Source: an uncultured Christensenella sp.
Lineage (GTDB): Bacteria; Bacillota; Clostridia; Christensenellales; Borkfalkiaceae
Assembly (NCBI GenBank): GCA_910583545.1
Contig: CAJTXM010000008.1
Coordinates: 31,524 to 95,523, forward strand
Reading direction: 5' to 3'
Length of the DNA: 64,000 bases
The notes under the pieces are model-generated. The model was not told where the DNA came from and ran no database searches. It saw nothing but the letters and a program-made list of their open reading frames with translations. Position 1 is the stretch's first letter, and every line of letters starts with the position of its first letter. Made by a program: the position numbers and the translations under genes. Positions 25,858-35,500 of this stretch are shown piece by piece.

Positions 25858-26622
25858 GTGGTAAAGATATTAAAGCTTAAAAATCTGCTGTTCGCCGCCG
25901 CTGCGGTAATACTTGTGGCAGTGCTTTCTGTTTCGGCGTATTATACGAACGCGTACGCGGTTTACTTCGGAAAAACGCCGAGGCTTGTTCCCATTTACAG
26001 CGTGGAAACGGAAGAGAAAAAAGTATCGATATCTTTCGACTGCGCCTGGGGCGTGGAGCACACCGACGAGATATTAAACGCGTTGAGAGTGGGCAACGTT
26101 AAAGCCACTTGGTTTATGGTTGAGTTCTGGGCTGAAAAATATCCCGATTACGTTAAAAAGATTGACGGAGCAGGACACGAGATAGGCACTCATTCTTCGA
26201 CGCACAGCTATATGAGCAAACAGAACAGTGAAGAGATAAAGCTGGAACTTTCTTCCTCGTCGGAAGCTATAAAGAGCGTCACGGGAAAGGACGTCAATCT
26301 GTTCCGTCCCCCTTACGGCGACTACGACGACGAACTTATTAAAACGGCTTCCGAACAGGGTTATTATTCGATTCAGTGGGATTGCGACAGTCTGGACTGG
26401 AAAGACCTTTCCGCATCGGACATTGCAATGAGAGTCATCAATTCCGTCAAAAACGGTTCGATAATTTTAATGCACAACAACGGACTGCATACCGCGGAGG
26501 CGGTGCCCATAATTCTGGAAACGCTGAAAAACAGGGGATACACGTTCGTTCCTATAGGCGAACTTATTTATAAAGATAACTACACCATAGACGGCACCGG
26601 CCGTCAAATACAGGCAAAGTAG
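25858..26622 (+). CDS. polysaccharide deacetylase, PdaB-like
   Basis: A membrane-anchored NodB-homology deacetylase, probably acting on peptidoglycan or spore cortex glycans outside the membrane. An N-terminal signal anchor (residues 8-30) precedes the catalytic domain. The first metal motif is SFDCAWGVEHTDE, a form seen in PdaB-like proteins rather than TFDDG. The second is HSSTH and the third RPPYGDYD. IILMHNNG gives the last catalytic His. The start is a GTG with AGGAGAG seven bases upstream. It stands alone between terminators and a 187-base gap. A sporulation role is inferred from family and genome context. Confidence 0.87.
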   Translation: MVKILKLKNLLFAAAAVILVAVLSVSAYYTNAYAVYFGKTPRLVPIYSVETEEKKVSISFDCAWGVEHTDEILNALRVGNVKATWFMVEFWAEKYPDYVKKIDGAGHEIGTHSSTHSYMSKQNSEEIKLELSSSSEAIKSVTGKDVNLFRPPYGDYDDELIKTASEQGYYSIQWDCDSLDWKDLSASDIAMRVINSVKNGSIILMHNNGLHTAEAVPIILETLKNRGYTFVPIGELIYKDNYTIDGTGRQIQAK

Positions 26623-26676
26623 CGGCTTGATACAGAAAAACAAATTAACGTTTGAAAAACATTGACGGAGGTATAT

Positions 26677-27366
26677 ATGAATTACAACGCGGAGAAAAAT
26701 AATAAGGTTTACGTTTACGGCGAAATAGTTTCGGACGCCGAGTTTTCGCACGAAGTTTACGGCGAAGGATTTTACGAATTTTATGTCAAGGTAATGCGCC
26801 TTTCGGGTCAGGCTGATATTCTGCCCGTGACCGTTTCCGAAAGAATTATGACCGAGGATATGAAAAAGGGCTCGTTCATCTGCGCGCTGGGTCAGTTCCG
26901 CTCTTACAACAAACTCGATAACGGCAAATCGCGCCTTATGCTCACGGTGTTCGTAAGAGAGCTTTTAGACGCCCAGCCCGTCAAAAACCCTAACTCGATA
27001 GTTCTGTCGGGCTATATCTGCAAACCGCCCGTATACCGTACGACCCCTTTCAACAGGGAGATTGCCGATTTGCTCATAGCGGTGAACAGAAGCTATAATA
27101 AGTCAGACTATATCCCTGCGATTGCCTGGGGCAGAAACGCGCGTTTCGTGCGCAATCTTTCGGTGGGCGATAAGGTGGCGCTGTCGGGAAGAATACAAAG
27201 CCGCGAATATCAGAAAAAACAGCCCGATGAAAGCTTCGTTGCAATGACAGCTTACGAGGTGTCTATTTCCAAGCTCGCCGCATTCGACGACGAAAGCGAG
27301 TTCGACATAGACGAGGAATTTGATTTGTATTCGGTTCCCCGCGCCTATGAAGCTGAAAATCAATAA
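26677..27366 (+). CDS. SSB-like protein with two OB folds
   Basis: A 229-residue protein with two successive OB-fold-like domains of the single-strand DNA-binding family. One spans about residues 10-105. The second, more SSB-like, begins NSIVLSGYICKPPVYRTTPF and continues through IPAIAWGRNARFV and KVALSGRIQSREY. It lacks the DDDIPF-type C-terminal tip of replicative SSB, ending in an acidic stretch and AYEAENQ, so it is unlikely to be the main SSB. A good GGAGG lies before the ATG. Such variants are common in Clostridia; function is unproven. Confidence 0.8.
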   Translation: MNYNAEKNNKVYVYGEIVSDAEFSHEVYGEGFYEFYVKVMRLSGQADILPVTVSERIMTEDMKKGSFICALGQFRSYNKLDNGKSRLMLTVFVRELLDAQPVKNPNSIVLSGYICKPPVYRTTPFNREIADLLIAVNRSYNKSDYIPAIAWGRNARFVRNLSVGDKVALSGRIQSREYQKKQPDESFVAMTAYEVSISKLAAFDDESEFDIDEEFDLYSVPRAYEAENQ

Positions 27367-27412
27367 TAAATTAAACGCTTTTTCATAAAGCGTATTTCTC
27401 TCAGACAAACGC

Positions 27413-27455
27413 ACAGCCCGATATCTTCGCAAACGAAGATATCGGGCTGTATTTA
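27413..27455 (+). terminator. strong terminator after the SSB-like gene
   Basis: A 17-base perfect stem (27413-27429 with 27434-27450) around CAAA, then ATTTATT. It separates converging genes. Confidence 0.85.
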
Positions 27456-27494
27456 TTAAACGTATAGTACGCTAAATTGAAATTTATCTTTCTA

Positions 27495-27962
27495 TTATAC
27501 AAATTTTTCAAGGTCGAAATGCCCGTCAGCGTAAATCAGTTGTCCGTCCTTATGTTCATAACCTAATTTACGATAAAACGGAATCGCCGACATTGCGGAG
27601 TGAATTTCAATTCTATTCGCTCTCTTTGCGTATTCGTCGTTTTCCAAAAATTCTATAATCTTTCTGCCTACACCTTTTCTCTGATATTCGGGTGCGACGA
27701 AAATAGTATGTATCCAACTCTCGGTTATGCTGTCCCAATATGCGGCTATACCGCCACAGCCAATAATTTTGCGGTTATCTTTGATAACGTAAAAACGTCC
27801 GTATTCCGCACGTTGTTTAATATGCTCATAATTCGTTTCTTCAAAAACAGCATCAAAAGAAGATTGCGGATAGAATTTGGCAAAATCGGAATACTGACAC
27901 GCACGAACAATCATATCGCAGACTTCTTGTATTTCGCTCTCTTTAATTAGCTCAATAATCAC
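27495..27962 (-). CDS. GNAT family N-acetyltransferase
   Basis: A 155-residue acetyltransferase. The acetyl-CoA binding motif is VAPEYQRKGVGRKIIEFLE, and a C-terminal IPFYRKLGYEHKDGQ fits many small-molecule or protein acetyltransferases. A GTG start at 27962 is chosen because AGAGG lies seven bases upstream; a TTG 33 bases earlier has no ribosome site. The gene stands alone. Substrate unknown. Confidence 0.85.
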   Translation of the reverse strand: MIIELIKESEIQEVCDMIVRACQYSDFAKFYPQSSFDAVFEETNYEHIKQRAEYGRFYVIKDNRKIIGCGGIAAYWDSITESWIHTIFVAPEYQRKGVGRKIIEFLENDEYAKRANRIEIHSAMSAIPFYRKLGYEHKDGQLIYADGHFDLEKFV

Positions 27963-28036
27963 TTTAATGCCTCTAAATTGCTGTTTATTGTACAAATATT
28001 TTTTGATAAAAACCGCTTATTAATTTTCGGCGGAAT

Positions 28037-29404
28037 TCAGTTTTTGAATAAAGTTTTAATCATCGTGTTTACGTAGAGGATGGGCACTATCGAAATTTTG
28101 TCGGCGTATTTTGCGACGGATTTCATATTTTTTGCAGGCACGAGTACTTTTTTAAAGCCCATTTTCACACATTCCGCAACGCGCTTTTCACAGTAAGAAA
28201 CGGCTCTTACTTCGCCCGTCAAGCCGACTTCGCCGAAAACCGCGACGTATTTGTCGACGGGCTTTGAAAAGTAGGCGGAGGCAAGCGCGGTGCATACCGC
28301 AAGATCGCAGGCAGGCTCGCCGAGTTTTATTCCGCCCATTGCGTTGACGTAGACGTCGGAAGAAGAGAGGTTAAGTCCGCACCGCTTTTCAAGTACTGCG
28401 ATTAAAAGTACTAATTTGTTGTAATCTACGCCGAGCGGCATCCGCCTCGGCATACCGAAGGACGTCTTTGAAATCAGCGTTTGAATTTCTACGTTCATAC
28501 ACCTTGCGCCAGTCTGCGACGGGGTTACGACCGAGCCCGCTTCGTCGCCTCGGCTCTCGGAGAGAAACACGCCGGAATAGTCGGTGACGGGAATAATTCC
28601 CTCGCCGGTCATTTCGAACACGCCGACTTCCTGAACGTTGCCGAACCTGTTTTTCACTGCCCTTAGAATTCTGAAATTTTCCTGATTTTCGCCCTCGAAG
28701 TATAGTACGGTGTCCATTATGTGTTCCAACACTTTCGGACCTGCGAGCGCGCCCTCTTTGGTGACGTGTCCTACGATAAAGAAAGTAATTCCCCGACTCT
28801 TGGCAAGGCGCATAAGCTTAGAAGCACATTCCCTTACTTGTCCTACAGAGCCTGCCGAAGAGGAGAGGTCGTCGGTATACACCGCCTGTATAGAGTCGAT
28901 GACGCAGAATTTTACGCCGTCGAGTTCGCTCTCAAGATTGTCTACGCAGGTTTCGTTGACTATGTAAAGTTCGTCGGGTTTAAGTTTCAGTCTTTCCGCG
29001 CGCAGTTTGACCTGTGAACAGCTCTCTTCGGCGGAGAAATATAAAACTTTACTTTGCTTTGAAAGGTGCGAAGCTATCTGCGTGAGCAAAGTGGATTTGC
29101 CTATGCCGGGGTCGCCTCCTATCAGGATAAGCGAGCCCGTGACGATACCTCCGCCGAGCACGGTATCGAATTCCGAAATTCCCGAAGGCGTGCGCTGATA
29201 GGTTTCAAAGGTGACTTCCGTCAGTTTCTGCGCCCTTTTAAAATAGTGCGCGCCCGTAGATTTTACGGTTTCGGCAGGTTTTACGATTTCCTCTACCATA
29301 GTGTTGTATTTTCCGCAGGAGGGACAGCGTCCCAGCCAGCGCATACTCGAAGCTCCGCATTCACTGCATACGAATTCGGTTGTGGTTTTAGTCGTCTTTG
29401 CCAT
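28037..29404 (-). CDS. radA: DNA repair protein RadA
   Basis: A 455-residue RecA-related branch-migration helicase. The N-terminal zinc finger is CSECGASSMRWLGRCPSC, Walker A is GGDPGIGKSTL, the RadA signature KNRFG is present, and the C-terminal Lon-protease-like domain holds GGIKLGEPACDLA. RadA extends recombination intermediates in the cytoplasm. A good AAGGA precedes the ATG. It is downstream of the 29.4 kb membrane gene on the same strand after ten bases, so both probably share transcription with ispDF. Confidence 0.97.
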   Translation of the reverse strand: MAKTTKTTTEFVCSECGASSMRWLGRCPSCGKYNTMVEEIVKPAETVKSTGAHYFKRAQKLTEVTFETYQRTPSGISEFDTVLGGGIVTGSLILIGGDPGIGKSTLLTQIASHLSKQSKVLYFSAEESCSQVKLRAERLKLKPDELYIVNETCVDNLESELDGVKFCVIDSIQAVYTDDLSSSAGSVGQVRECASKLMRLAKSRGITFFIVGHVTKEGALAGPKVLEHIMDTVLYFEGENQENFRILRAVKNRFGNVQEVGVFEMTGEGIIPVTDYSGVFLSESRGDEAGSVVTPSQTGARCMNVEIQTLISKTSFGMPRRMPLGVDYNKLVLLIAVLEKRCGLNLSSSDVYVNAMGGIKLGEPACDLAVCTALASAYFSKPVDKYVAVFGEVGLTGEVRAVSYCEKRVAECVKMGFKKVLVPAKNMKSVAKYADKISIVPILYVNTMIKTLFKN

Positions 29405-29414
29405 TGTCAGTCCT

Positions 29415-30377
29415 TTATTTATTATTCCTTAATAAGTTGTCAAGGGTTTCTTTCAGTTTCTGTTTTTCGCAGTCGTTTACTGCAAGAGTAAAGTAGCTTT
29501 CTCCGTCTGCGCCTGTCATAGTCAGCGTATTGCGCTTTTCAACAATTTCTGCATTTTCAAAAATTTCTTTTACCTGCGGCAGAATATCGTAATATTTTTG
29601 CTCTTTCCCGACGATTTCGAACAGTGCGTCGGGGCAGATTACAAAATCCCTGCGCCGTCTGCCGGCATTCGTTTTGTATACGCCCGCGCCCGTAAGCAGC
29701 TGCATAGACGCGCCGCCTATAATTCCGATTGCGCTTTTTGCGGCGTTGGTGCGTTCCTGATTTTTATTGCCGTAATATCCGGAAGCGTAAACAGCGCCGT
29801 TAAATTTTTTTGAAATATTATCAATGATTCTGTTTGCGCGTTTAGCTGATTTTATATTTGCGGTTAAATTTGCGATTGCGCCTATAAGCAACGTGAAGCC
29901 GGCAATGCCGGTAAAAGCAGCAATTACGGCAAAAGTACCGTCATTTACTATTTTACCGTAAAGGGTGTAGCCTACGTAATAATTATCCTTTGAAAGCTGT
30001 GCCGTTATCTTTGTTATTTTTGCCTGACCGCGGATATCAAGATCTTTGATAATTTCGTAACTTCCGCCTGCCTGAACGGTTACTTCCCTGTCGAAAATTT
30101 TATATTCTTCGTCATATTCCTTTCCCGTAATCGGGTCTTTAATGCGTAAAGAAACTGTAATCTGCTGTCCGTAAGAATTGAAAGTTCTGTCCTGTCCGCT
30201 GTTGTTTTTGATTTTTCCGTGCAGTTCGAAGCCGTTTTGCGTTTCGGTAATATAAAATTTTTCCGTAACGGTTATAGGCTGCGGTTCGGGTACGAACAGA
30301 AAAATGAGCATAGTTGCCAAAAACGTAATTGTCAAAGAAATTAAAACGTAAAATACTTTTTTGTTCGGTTTTACCAT
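29415..30377 (-). CDS. membrane protein of unknown function
   Basis: A 320-residue protein with an N-terminal transmembrane helix (residues 8-30), an external beta-rich domain (about 35-150), a second hydrophobic hairpin (155-185), then a glycine-rich segment and a soluble C-terminal domain. No family was recognised. The ATG has GGAG upstream and lies four bases after the ispDF stop, and radA follows after ten bases, so it is the middle gene of an ispDF-unknown-radA operon. The external domain resembles FxLYD-type beta domains only in general composition. Confidence 0.65.
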   Translation of the reverse strand: MVKPNKKVFYVLISLTITFLATMLIFLFVPEPQPITVTEKFYITETQNGFELHGKIKNNSGQDRTFNSYGQQITVSLRIKDPITGKEYDEEYKIFDREVTVQAGGSYEIIKDLDIRGQAKITKITAQLSKDNYYVGYTLYGKIVNDGTFAVIAAFTGIAGFTLLIGAIANLTANIKSAKRANRIIDNISKKFNGAVYASGYYGNKNQERTNAAKSAIGIIGGASMQLLTGAGVYKTNAGRRRRDFVICPDALFEIVGKEQKYYDILPQVKEIFENAEIVEKRNTLTMTGADGESYFTLAVNDCEKQKLKETLDNLLRNNK

Positions 30378-30381
30378 AAAT

Positions 30382-31506
30382 TTACTCCTTATTAAGTGAA
30401 ACTACCGTGTAAGCGGTAATGCCGAGCCCTTCGCCGACAAAGCCGAGTCCTTCGCAAGTGCCTGCCGAAACGGCGATATCGCTTTCGTCAACGTTTAAAA
30501 TTTTACTGAGATTCTGTCTTATCTTGTCTATATGGTTTTTGAGTCTGGGTTTTTCGGCCTGTATGCTTATCGAAACGTTGTTGACCTTAAAGCCTTTCCG
30601 TCCGATTATTTTTACGACCTCTTCAAGCATCTTCGCGCTGTCGGCGTTTCTGAATTTTTCGTCGGTATCGGGAAAGTAATGCCCGATGTCTTTCAGCCCC
30701 GCTCCCGACAGAAGCGCGTCCATAACGGAATGTATGAGTACGTCGCCGTCGCTGTGGGCTATGAGTGAGTTTTCACACTCTATTCTGACTCCGCCTATCG
30801 TCACGAAACTGCCTTTGCCGAAAGCGTGCGTGTCTACGCCGAACCCGATTCTGCCGTCCGTAAACGCGAATGGGAGAGGGGATAGAAAGTCGCTTTTAAA
30901 GGTGAGCTTTCTGTTCTGCGTTTCACCGTCGATAAGGTGAACTTCGCCGATAAATTCCGAGTAGACTCTGCTGTCGTCGGTGAAATTCTCTCCGCCTGCG
31001 AGAGAATAAGCTTTTTTAATGTCCTCTGTAAAAAATGCCTGAGGCGTCTGCAAAAGAAAGAGTTTATCCCTGTCTACGTAGTTTTGCTGCCCGTTAGAAT
31101 AAACCGCGGTGTCGGAAGCTTTTACGGCGCAGACGGCACTGCGGTATTTTACGGTTGCGTCGATACAGCCGCGGATAAGCCTGTGCGTAAGATACGGGCG
31201 CGCGCCGTCGTGTATAAGCACTATTTCGCCCGAAACGTGTTCAAGCGCACGTTTAACGCTCTCCGTGCGCGTGCTTCCGCCGAGCACGGTCTCTGCGCCG
31301 AAAGAAGATGAGAGAGCTGAAATTTCCGCAAAGTCCTCTTCCGACGAAGTAACTATGATTTCGTCGATTTCGGGTATATCGAATTTTTTGAGCGTGTGAT
31401 AAAGCACGGGTGCGCCGTGCAGAGGGACAAGCAGTTTATTTTTGCCAAAGCCCGCCCGCCCGCCTTTTCCTGCGGCGCAGATAATTGCTGTAACTTTCTT
31501 TTTCAT
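30382..31506 (-). CDS. ispDF: bifunctional IspD/IspF enzyme of the MEP pathway
   Basis: A fusion of two non-adjacent isoprenoid steps. Residues 1-220 form IspD (MEP cytidylyltransferase), with ICAAGKGGRAGFGKNK and LIHDGARPY. From about residue 222, IspF (MECDP synthase) has GFGVDTHAF with the metal ligands Asp and His, HSDGDVLIHS, and an AGTCEGLGF motif where Thr-Thr is usual. Length (374) fits known fusions. The ATG at 31506 has AAGGAA upstream. It supplies precursors for undecaprenyl lipids and quinones. Confidence 0.95.
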   Translation of the reverse strand: MKKKVTAIICAAGKGGRAGFGKNKLLVPLHGAPVLYHTLKKFDIPEIDEIIVTSSEEDFAEISALSSSFGAETVLGGSTRTESVKRALEHVSGEIVLIHDGARPYLTHRLIRGCIDATVKYRSAVCAVKASDTAVYSNGQQNYVDRDKLFLLQTPQAFFTEDIKKAYSLAGGENFTDDSRVYSEFIGEVHLIDGETQNRKLTFKSDFLSPLPFAFTDGRIGFGVDTHAFGKGSFVTIGGVRIECENSLIAHSDGDVLIHSVMDALLSGAGLKDIGHYFPDTDEKFRNADSAKMLEEVVKIIGRKGFKVNNVSISIQAEKPRLKNHIDKIRQNLSKILNVDESDIAVSAGTCEGLGFVGEGLGITAYTVVSLNKE

Positions 31507-31524
31507 AATTTCCTTTTCTGATAA

Positions 31525-31688
31525 ATTACGGTGCAAGGAAAATCACACTTTTCCGTAGCACGCCCTAATTTGCGCATACCTGCGCCTCAGCGGAGTGAAT
31601 GCCCGTAATTATATAATAAGAGAGCCCTTAAAATTACGGGCAGAGAGGCGGAGCCTTTCAAAATACGGGAAAATTAATTATCACTGTA
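31525..31688 (+). repeat. dispersed multi-hairpin repeat, copy R2
   Basis: Same order as R1: GGTGCAAGG, hairpin, AGCACGCC, then TGCCCGTAAT paired with ATTACGGGCA, hairpin GAGGCGGAGCCT, and terminal CGGGAAAATTAATTA/TAATTAATTTTCCG. The middle stem differs from R1 on both sides and stays paired. It lies between ispDF and rqcP. Confidence 0.75.
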
Positions 31689-31689
31689 A

Positions 31690-31938
31690 TTAATTTTCCG
31701 TAATTATTTCGTAAAGATTTTGTGCTTCGTCTTTTTTGACTGTTTCCTTTATTTCTTTGATTCTGAATTTAAGACTGCCGTTAGTGTAGTTTATTTCCAC
31801 TTCGTCGCCTATCTTTATCTGATAAGCCGGTTTTACGGCTTTTCCGTTGACGCAGACTTTGCTTTTATCGCAGGCTTCCTGCGCAAGAGTGCGCCTTTTA
31901 AGTATCCTTGAAACTTTTAAAAATTTATCGATACGCAT
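31690..31938 (-). CDS. rqcP: RqcP-like S4 RNA-binding protein
   Basis: An 82-residue single S4-domain protein of the RqcP/YabO/Hsp15 group. MRIDKFLKVSRILKRRTLA and the C-terminal VEINYTN segment are typical. RqcP binds obstructed 50S subunits and helps RqcH add alanine tails. The ATG at 31938 has GGAG seven bases upstream. It is flanked on both sides by copies of the same structured repeat in opposite orientation (R2 and R3). Together with tmRNA in this window it gives two ribosome-rescue functions. Confidence 0.85.
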   Translation of the reverse strand: MRIDKFLKVSRILKRRTLAQEACDKSKVCVNGKAVKPAYQIKIGDEVEINYTNGSLKFRIKEIKETVKKDEAQNLYEIITEN

Positions 31939-31944
31939 AGATAC

Positions 31945-32135
31945 TCCTTCACGCAAATTAACGTCTTGTGCGACGGTAATTTGCCGTGATATTTTAGAGG
32001 CTCTGCCTCTCTGCCCGTAATATTCGGGGCTCTATTATTATATAATTACGGGCATTCACTCCGCTGAAGTCGCAAGCGACAAATTGAGTTGCGCTGCGCA
32101 AAAGTGTGATTTTGCTTGCGCCGTAAATTATTTTA
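31945..32135 (-). repeat. dispersed multi-hairpin repeat, copy R3
   Basis: Read on the minus strand it contains GGCGCAAGC, GTGAATGCCCGTAATTATAT, TATTACGGGCAGAG, hairpin AGAGGCAGAGCCTCT and ATCACGGCAAATT. It is the CCCGTA flavour, as in R2, and faces R2 across rqcP. Confidence 0.75.
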
Positions 32136-32365
32136 AAATTCTTATAAAATCTGTCTGTAAAATGAGTTGACAACATTGACTTTGTAATTTATAATAGTAA
32201 ATTGAATTAAAATGCGATTTTTGTACGCTCGCTTGCGGTCCGGTACCGAAAATCCGTGCAAAAACGACAAAAATTCCGCCTTTGAACGAGTAGATTATAC
32301 ACCATATTATTTAATTTGTAAAGGGCGTGACGGCTTTAAAGAAAATTTGTAAAAATTTTTATAGA
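32136..32365. other. gene-free stretch upstream of rpoB
   Basis: No gene was found in this stretch. It holds the promoter at 32167-32195 and a leader of about 380 bases that continues through repeat R6 to rpoB. A small palindrome CGGTACCG lies near 32241. No known ribosomal-protein leader was recognised. Confidence 0.45.
32167..32195 (+). promoter_or_regulatory. strong sigma-A promoter upstream of rpoB
   Basis: TTGACA (32167-32172), a 17-base spacer, TATAAT (32190-32195): full consensus. It would give an rpoB leader of about 377 bases. Confidence 0.75.
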
Positions 32366-32475
32366 GCCCGAAATTCCGCAAAGAGGAACGGCGTTCCTCA
32401 AAATCAAGGGAAACTTAGTTTCCAAAATCACGGAAATTTAAGACATCATCTAACGTCTTAAATTTTGTGAACTTA
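32366..32475 (+). repeat. dispersed repeat, partial copy R6
   Basis: Only the 3' half of the family is present: GAGGAACGGCGTTCCTC hairpin, GGAAAC/GTTTCC hairpin, then TCACGGAAATTTAAGAC/GTCTTAAATTTTGTGA. It lies inside the predicted rpoB leader. Confidence 0.6.
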
Positions 32476-32578
32476 TTTCGTTACATTTTAGATTTTTTCC
32501 GGTGAAAAGATATATACGGATGATCGCCACAATGTGAAATATAAAAAACGGCATTAGCTTATAAGGAGTTCTTTTTTA

Positions 32579-35500
32579 ATGAATTTACCGATTCACAAGT
32601 ATGGCAAAACAGAAAGAAGAAAGTTCGGTAAGATAAACGAAGTCATCGACATTCCCGACCTCGTAGAGATTCAGAAGTCGAGTTACAACGCGTTTATCAA
32701 CGAAGGAATTGCAGAGGTGTTCGAGGATTTTTCGCCTATCTGCGACTTTTCCGACCACTACGAACTTTACTTTTTGAATCACTGGTTCGACAACACGCCG
32801 AAGTACAGCGAGAAGGAGTGCAGAAACCGCGACGCAACGTACGCGCTTCCTCTGCACGTCACCGTAAGGCTCGTCAATAAGACGAAGGGCGAAGTTATCG
32901 ACCAACCCGTATATATGGGCGAATTTCCGCTTATGACCGATTCGGGTTCTTTCATCATCAACGGTGCGGAGCGCGTAATCGTCTCCCAGCTCGTCCGTTC
33001 CCCCGGCGTTTACAACGCATCGACGCGCGACAAGACGGGCAAGGAAATGTTCGGAACGACCGTTATTCCCAACAGGGGAGCCTGGTTAGAGCTTGAACAG
33101 GACGCTCAGGGCGTAATGTGGGTACACGTCGACAGAAAACGTAAAATCTGCGCAACGGTGCTTCTGCGCGCGCTCGGCTTCGGTTCGGACAGATCGCTTA
33201 TGGATCTGTTTGCGAACGACAAGATGATAGAAAACACTATCGCAAAGGATACCACGAAATCCGAATCCGACGGACTTATCGAGCTTTACAGAAGACTTCG
33301 CCCCGGCGAAGTTCCCACCGAAGCTTCCGTAAGACAGCATCTCAACAACCTATTTTTCGATCCGCGCCGTTACGACGTTGTAAAAGTCGGCAGGTATAAG
33401 TTCAATAAAAAGCTCAACCTTGCCTACCGTCTGACGGGCTGTCGGGTAGCAGAGGATATCATAAATCCCGAAACGGGCGAAATTATGGCGCACGCAGGCG
33501 AAACCGTCGACGATAAAAAAGCCGTCGAAATTCAGGACGCAGGCGTAAACTCTGTGTTCGTACTCGTTTCCGACAGGGAAGCAGGCGAAATCAAGCACAA
33601 GATAATTGCGAACAATACGGTCAATTTCAGCGCAGTATCCGACAAAAATCCTAAAATCTTCGGACTTCTGCCCACCGTCTATTATCCCAACTTCCGCTTT
33701 ATGCAGCAGATTGCCGCAGAGTGCGCAAACGCAAAGGCAGAGGAAGTCGCAGAAAAATACATCTACGAAATCAACGCTATCTACTATACTGCGGAAACTC
33801 CCGAAACCGAGGACGAAAAGCCCGAGGACAAGAAGAACAGGGAAAAACGCCACGAAATGCGCATAAAGTTCGTCGAGGCGTGCAGAAAGTTCAACGACCT
33901 TATAAATTCCGACGTTACGGCGCTTTCTTCCGATGAAAAGAAAGAGATAAAGCCCATAATAGAAAAACTCAACCACAAGCATATCACCGTAGACGATATC
34001 GTCGCATCTATTTCTACTAATATAGATTTGCAGTACGGCATCGGTACGATAGACAACATCGACCACCTCGGCAACCGCCGTGTGCGTTCGGTCGGCGAAC
34101 TTTTGCAGAATCAGTTCCGCATAGGTATCGCAAGGCTTGAAAAACTCATCAAAGAGCGTATGGCTACGCAGGACGCAATGGAAGTAACTCCTTCGGGACT
34201 TGTAAACGTCCGTCCCGTATCCGCGGTAATAAGAGAGTTTTTCGGCTCTTCCCAGCTTTCGCAGTTTATGGACCAGACGAACCCCGCCGCAGAACTTACG
34301 CACAAGCGTAAGCTTTCCGCGCTCGGCCCCGGCGGTCTTAACCGCGACAGAGCAACTTTCGAAGTGCGCGACGTTCACCACTCGCACTACGGCAGACTCT
34401 GTCCCATAGAGACTCCCGAAGGTCAGAACATAGGTCTTATTTCCTCGCTTGCGACTTTCTCAAAAGTCAACGAATACGGCTTTATTATGAGCCCGTACAG
34501 AAAGGTCGAAAAGGATGAAAACGGCGTGCCTTACGTCACCGACCGCGTCGACTACCTCACCGCGGACGAAGAGGACAGGTATATCGTCGCACAGGCGAAC
34601 GAGCCTTTAGACGAGAATAACCATTTCGTCAACTCGCATATAGGCTGCCGTTACCTCGATCTTATCACGCAGTATCCTCCCGAAAAAATGGACTATATGG
34701 ACGTTTCGCCCAAACAGCTCGTTTCGGTTGCCACGGCGCTTATTCCGTTCCTTGAAAACGACGATACGAACCGCGCGCTGATGGGCTCGAACATGCAGCG
34801 TCAGGCCGTTCCTCTTATGAAGACCGAAAGCGCAATCGTCGCAACGGGTATCGAGGACGCTATCGCAAGAGACAGCGGAGTTATGATACAGGCAAAGAAG
34901 GCGGGCGTTGCGGTAGGCGTATCCTCCGACCTCATCAAAATCCGCGAGGACGACGGCACTGTCGCAGAATACAGATTGAAGAAATTCGAGCGTTCGAATC
35001 AGGGCACCTGTCTTAATCAGCGTCCCATCATAAACACGGGCGACAGAGTGGAGGTCGGCGAGATTATCGCAGACGGTCCAGCGACCAACAACGGCGAACT
35101 TGCGCTCGGTAAGAATATATTAATAGGTTATATGGAATGGGAAGGCTACAACTATGAGGACGCAATTCTCATTTCCGAAAAATTAGTTCAGGACGACGTG
35201 TTCACGTCTATCCATATCGAAGAACACGAAACCGAGGCGAGGGACACTAAGCTCGGCGAAGAGGAGATTACGAGGGATATTCCCAACGTTTCCGAGGACG
35301 CTTTGAAAGACCTTGACGCCGACGGTATTATTAGAATAGGCGCAGAGGTTCAGCCCGGCGACATTCTCGTAGGTAAAGTTACGCCTAAGGGCGAAACGGA
35401 GCTTACGCCCGAAGAAAGGCTTCTCAGAGCTATCTTCGGCGAAAAGGCGAGGGAAGTCAGGGACACTTCTCTGAAAGTTCCCCACGGAGAGGGCGGTATA

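Noticed and set aside
33350..34387. Long minus-strand open frame inside rpoB
   Set aside because: Shadow of the strongly biased codon use of rpoB; no start site, no family.
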